In this document: positions 60,392 to 64,000 of the stretch, piece by piece
How positions within the stretch are numbered: position 1 is the stretch's first letter
Layout: each line of letters starts with the position of its first letter
DNA from: Poritiphilus flavus
GTDB taxonomy: Bacteria; Bacteroidota; Bacteroidia; Flavobacteriales; Flavobacteriaceae
Assembly (NCBI RefSeq): GCF_009901585.1
Contig: NZ_WXYO01000003.1
Location: 186,001 to 250,000, forward strand
Reading direction: 5' to 3'
DNA length: 64,000 bases
Notes under the pieces: model-generated
The model's database searches: none
What the model saw: the letters and a program-made list of their open reading frames with translations, nothing else
What the model was told of the DNA's origin: nothing
Program-made: the position numbers and the translations under genes

Positions 60392-60793
60392 TTAAAACCC
60401 AATCATTTGATTTTCAAAAAGTTAAAATTTTAATTTTAAACCTGCGCACCGAATTGCGCACCTGCTTATAATGATATATCAAAAGAACTTATTTATTTGT
60501 ATATACTATCAAATAAAATTGATGCCACAAATATAGGCTTTACTTTCCCACTTTTCCAATAGTTCCATCAATTGAACATTGAGGTACAATTTTTCCAACC
60601 CAACCTGGTGTGATTTGAACAAGGGTAAATAGTTTAAAAATTACCCTCGTTTAATTTGAAAGGGTAAAAATTACTCGTAATGATGTTTCCGTAGTATAGT
60701 GCTTTTATGGAAATGGGTCGTTATCGATTACGCGCAAAGAAATATTCTGCTATATTTAATGGTTTGCTTTAGTATCGACCGCCAGCCAAAACT
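60392..60793 (+). other. 402-nt AT-rich gap before the LytTR regulator
   Basis: No gene is recognised. It holds an inverted repeat GGGTAA / TTACCC (60623-60628, 60641-60646) and a third GGGTAA arm at 60662 followed by TTACTC, operator-like, and a possible -7 box TATATTTA (60751-60758). Confidence 0.45.
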
Positions 60794-61531
60794 ATGGAAG
60801 AAGCTATCAAAATTTTAATTGTTGAAGACGAGATGCTCATTGGGGCAAAAATCTCCCTCCAACTTTCCAATCTTGGTTATGAGGTTACCGGAATTGTTGC
60901 ACGTGGCAAGGAAGCAATACAACATATTGCACATGAACGACCGGATATGGTGTTATTGGATATTAACCTGAAAGGGGATGTTGATGGAATAGAAACCGCC
61001 CATGTCATCAAAAAAGAATATGATATCCCCATAATTTTTCTGACCGCGAATTCTGATGAGGAACATTTTGAAAGGGCAAAAGCCACCCAACCTGAAGCCT
61101 TTATCTCAAAACCTTTTAAAAAATTGGACCTTGAACGGGCAGTAGCCTTGATTTCCAATAAATTGCGCGCTTCAAACGATACCCTTGGGAATAGAGAAAC
61201 CCATAGAGCAACTGTACTTGACGATAGTATTTTTGTTCGTCAGCGGGATGAGTTGGTGAAAGTTTATCTACAGGACATCCTATTTGTCGAAGCAGACAGA
61301 AATTATTGTAAAATTAATACAAGGGGTAAAGCATACACCATTGTCATGACCTTAAAAGAGATGGATGAAAAATTGACACACCAGAATTTCATTCGTATTC
61401 ACCGTTCGTATGTGGTCAACCTTTCACATATTGAGAAAGTGGGCAATACGCACCTGACCATTGAGAAAAAGATTCTGCCCGTGAGCAAATCATACAAAGA
61501 AGACCTTTTAAAAAGACTGCAAACGTTTTAG
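60794..61531 (+). CDS. LytTR-family response regulator
   Basis: A 245-residue regulator: receiver (IVEDEMLIGAKISLQL, phospho-acceptor Asp in MVLLDINLKGDVDG, Lys in SKPF) and LytTR domain (DILFVEADRNYCKINTRGKA, NFIRIHRSYVVNLSHIEKV). It is convergent with the histidine kinase next to it, the ends overlapping by 4 nt; the pair is probably cognate in spite of that orientation. Confidence 0.94.
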   Translation: MEEAIKILIVEDEMLIGAKISLQLSNLGYEVTGIVARGKEAIQHIAHERPDMVLLDINLKGDVDGIETAHVIKKEYDIPIIFLTANSDEEHFERAKATQPEAFISKPFKKLDLERAVALISNKLRASNDTLGNRETHRATVLDDSIFVRQRDELVKVYLQDILFVEADRNYCKINTRGKAYTIVMTLKEMDEKLTHQNFIRIHRSYVVNLSHIEKVGNTHLTIEKKILPVSKSYKEDLLKRLQTF

Positions 61532-63501
61532 GCAGCCTTTTTCCCAAATTTGAATTGAATGGCCACTTCGGTTCCCTTGCCCGTATGGTATTCCAACGTG
61601 CCATCCAATTGTTTTACCAACAGATTGATAAGTTGTGTGCCAAAACCACTGCCTTGGATCACTTCATTGTTTTTTCCCACTCCGTTGTCCGTAACCCGTA
61701 ACTCCATGATCTCAGCATCTTTCGTGGTGAGACTGATGTTGATTTTTCCTTTTTGTTCATCCGGAAATGCGTATTTCATCGTATTGGTCAGTAATTCATT
61801 CACGATTAAACCCAATGGTACAGCAGTGTCTACATCAAGGTTTAAACGGTCCATGGCGCATTTTAAAATGACTCGTTTTTGAACCCCAAATGCATCCAAT
61901 ACATGATTGCCCAAGTTGATAAAATAGTCCTTCATTTCTATAGTCGCTAAATTTTCGCCTTGGTAGAGCCGTTGATGGATCATGCTCATAGATTGCACTC
62001 TGTTCTGGCTTTCTTGCATGGCACCAATGGCCGCTTCGTCATCTAACTTTGCCGATTGCAACAACAACAGGCTGGATACGATCTCGAGGTTGTTCTTTAC
62101 CCGATGGTGAATTTCTTTGAGCAGAAATCCCTTTTCCTCATTTTGCTTTTTCAGTAAGATATTCTTTCTGCGATTATTTTTAAATGCAATGAATAGGGCC
62201 GCGAGCAACAAAAATAATGATCCGGCAACCACCATGATGAGCATCTGTCTTGATTTTTGCTGAGCAATACGGGCCTCTTGCAGTTTTATAGTGTCTTCTT
62301 TTAGTGCTACATCATATTCGGTCTGTAATTCTGATATTCGCTGATCGGCCTGCAAGGTGAAAACAGAATCCTTTAGTTTCGTAAACCGTTGATGGGCAGT
62401 CAGGGCTTTTTTATAGTCTCCCTTTTGGGAATGCGATACTACAAGGGCCTCGTACGCTTGACTAAGAAAGAAACCATCGCCAAAATCTGCCGTGGCGATT
62501 TCAATGGATTTTTCAATGCTTTCTATGGCCTCAGTATACTTTAACTGACTATTTTGAAGCTTTCCCATAGCTAAATGGGAACGCATCAACATAAAATTAT
62601 TGTTTAACAATTCAGCATATTTGATAGCATTTTGACCGGCTTCTTCGGCTTGGGCATAATGTCCCATATCTGTATACAGATCGGTTAAGGAGATATAGAT
62701 ATCACTCAAATTGTTATAAAAACCATATCGTTCTCCTATCTCGATTGATTTTTTGAAATACGATAGGGCATTAGTGAATTTTTTTAAGCCCAAATAATTG
62801 TTGCCAACTACGTAGAGTGTAAAGTCGTAGTCAAGATCATCTATCCCTCGTTCTTCAAAGAGGTCCAAAGATTTTAAGCCTAATTCAAGTCCTTTTTCAA
62901 ACTTTGATTGTTTCCAAAAAAGATTACTTAAATCACTATAGGCTAAGGCTTGCGCTTTCAAATCATGCAATTCGACTCCCAATTCCAATGATTTTTTGGC
63001 ATAATCTGCCGCAATGTCCAGTTTCCCCCTTCTTTCATAGACATAACCCATTTGGGTATATAAAAAGGCCAAGTCCTCTTTTGTCACCAAATCCACAGCT
63101 TTTTTTAGGACGGTTTCCGCATCATCCAATTCTTCTTGCCTGAGCAGAATACTACCTTGGGTAATTAAAAACCGTCCATGCCATAGGCTATCCTTTGCGA
63201 TATGCGTTTCGTTTAGGCCTTGATCATTAAACTCAGCGGCTGTCTTGAGATTTCGAGTATGCCAATAATAGGCTAGGTCATTCAATATCGAAAATCTCAC
63301 AGAATCTACCTCACTACGATCAAGTTGGGTTTTGAGTATATCTAAATAGGTATCGTCAAAAGCATCGGTAGCCACAAATACTTTTTGATAGGGTGGGAAC
63401 TGTTTGGAGTCAACAATCTGAGAATTTACTTCAGATAAGATCAATAGCCATACCCAACAGCATAGTACTAATTTTCCGGAGGCTTGATCCATCATGTTCA
63501 A
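61528..63501 (-). CDS. TPR-containing histidine kinase (HisKA_2 type)
   Basis: A 657-residue sensor kinase: signal-like start (LVLCCWVWLLILSEVNSQ), a periplasmic region of about seven TPR units (LAYSDLSNLFWKQSKFEKGL, SYFKKSIEIGERYGFYNNLS), one span (LIMVVAGSLFLLLAALFIAF) and a HisKA_2/HATPase end. The phosphorylated His is in LLKEIHHRVKNNLEIV, N box NELLTNTMKYAFP, G box GSGFGTQLINLLV. TPRs in place of a ligand pocket suggest a protein or envelope signal. Start 63501 or 63492. Confidence 0.93.
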   Translation of the reverse strand: MNMMDQASGKLVLCCWVWLLILSEVNSQIVDSKQFPPYQKVFVATDAFDDTYLDILKTQLDRSEVDSVRFSILNDLAYYWHTRNLKTAAEFNDQGLNETHIAKDSLWHGRFLITQGSILLRQEELDDAETVLKKAVDLVTKEDLAFLYTQMGYVYERRGKLDIAADYAKKSLELGVELHDLKAQALAYSDLSNLFWKQSKFEKGLELGLKSLDLFEERGIDDLDYDFTLYVVGNNYLGLKKFTNALSYFKKSIEIGERYGFYNNLSDIYISLTDLYTDMGHYAQAEEAGQNAIKYAELLNNNFMLMRSHLAMGKLQNSQLKYTEAIESIEKSIEIATADFGDGFFLSQAYEALVVSHSQKGDYKKALTAHQRFTKLKDSVFTLQADQRISELQTEYDVALKEDTIKLQEARIAQQKSRQMLIMVVAGSLFLLLAALFIAFKNNRRKNILLKKQNEEKGFLLKEIHHRVKNNLEIVSSLLLLQSAKLDDEAAIGAMQESQNRVQSMSMIHQRLYQGENLATIEMKDYFINLGNHVLDAFGVQKRVILKCAMDRLNLDVDTAVPLGLIVNELLTNTMKYAFPDEQKGKINISLTTKDAEIMELRVTDNGVGKNNEVIQGSGFGTQLINLLVKQLDGTLEYHTGKGTEVAIQFKFGKKAA

Positions 63502-63664
63502 TTGGTGTTGGTTACGGAATTAAATGTACAAAATAATGCCCTCCGTGTCATTCGGGAAAATATTTTGACTGTTGGGTAACAAAACAGAGCCTTTCGTCCT
63601 AATGTCATTGACAAGGGTTGTGATAGTCACTTTCTTGCAAACACAACTATAAATACAACTAAAA

Positions 63665-64000
63665 ATGAAAAAATTACTTTTATCCTTGATTTTGTGTCCA
63701 ACGGTATTCTTTGCCCAGACTTCGACACTCGAATTTAAAAATTCAAAAACCGCCTTAGCTACTGTACAAAAATATGTCAAGGCATTGCAAAATGGCGATG
63801 TGGCTACCATGAACGCCCAATTTGCCTCAGATGCGGTAATCTATAATTTGGGCGGCGCGGTAGATTCTACCAGTGTAGCAGGCCATGGTGAATATTACAC
63901 CAGAAGCACCAATACCTATAATCATAAATTCGCAAGGGATTTTTATTTACCTGTAAAGGTTACCGACTACTGGAATGAAGGTGAATGGGTTTTATCCTGG
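63665..64000 (+). CDS. Exported NTF2/SnoaL-like protein, 3'-truncated by window edge
   Basis: The frame runs off the window, leaving 112 residues. A signal peptide (MKKLLLSLILCPTVFFAQ) precedes TALATVQKYVKALQNGDVAT and MNAQFASDAVIYNLGG, the usual N-terminal helix and strand of SnoaL/NTF2-like domains. An enzyme or binding role cannot be told from this part. It is divergent from the TPR kinase with a 163-nt gap between them. Confidence 0.8.
   Translation, partial: MKKLLLSLILCPTVFFAQTSTLEFKNSKTALATVQKYVKALQNGDVATMNAQFASDAVIYNLGGAVDSTSVAGHGEYYTRSTNTYNHKFARDFYLPVKVTDYWNEGEWVLSW

Overview
The window looks like chromosome of a marine member of the Flavobacteriaceae (Bacteroidota). The evidence is the promoter style (-7 box TAnnTTTG), families largely confined to the phylum (DUF4270, DUF4907, DUF6268, membrane LytTR regulators, Kelch lipoproteins), a zeaxanthin-type carotenoid operon (crtI-crtB-crtZ) and moderate GC. 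Gene density is high, with many 1-20 nt gaps or overlaps.

Layout. 0-12 kb: periplasmic PPIases (SurA-like), a MoxR ATPase, aconitase, a cysteine-less TlpA-like protein, the carotenoid operon led by a CarH/LitR-like MerR protein, a collapsed Gfo/Idh/MocA gene beside a DUF1080 lipoprotein, and a DadA-like oxidoreductase. 12.3-12.6 kb: a tRNA-Leu(GAG) followed, before its terminator, by three exact 59-bp-period repeats built from its own 3' end. 12.7-36.7 kb: a stress/low-oxygen type cluster. It holds eight double-domain universal stress proteins, HPF, Hsp20, thioredoxin, DUF2267, TerB-like, DoxX, HMA-type proteins, three paralogous small helical proteins, a D-lactate dehydrogenase and cardiolipin synthase, with a PAS histidine kinase and a receiver-Crp/Fnr fusion regulator in the middle. 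36.7-52 kb: slipin, a LytS/LytTR pair with its DUF4907-Kelch-DUF6268 neighbours, DUF4270 and a beta-barrel protein, cytochrome bd oxidase, DUF2911, two membrane LytTR proteins and an MscS channel. 52-60.8 kb: a DUF1028 protein, an amine oxidase, lipoproteins, unknown membrane proteins and a DUF3857/transglutaminase-like protein, ending in repeats, terminators and a tRNA 3'-end fragment that look like a decayed integration site. 60.8-64 kb: a LytTR response regulator convergent with a TPR histidine kinase, and the start of a secreted NTF2-like protein.

Main discovery. Eleven intergenic palindromes of the FNR/FixK type (core TGAY-N4-RTCA, usually ATGAY-N4-RTCAT) lie between 12.7 and 36.6 kb. 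In all eleven a TAnnTT -7 box begins at one fixed offset: its T lies 36 bp from the first base of the palindrome, read in the direction of transcription. This puts the palindrome near -41.5, the class II activator position. The targets are most transcription units of the stress cluster plus one possible small RNA. The likely regulator is the receiver-Crp fusion at 24.2 kb. The whole resembles a Bacteroidota counterpart of the mycobacterial DosR dormancy regulon (USPs, Hsp20, HPF-like) built from FixL/FixK-like parts. That assignment is inference; the palindromes and spacing are read directly from the sequence.
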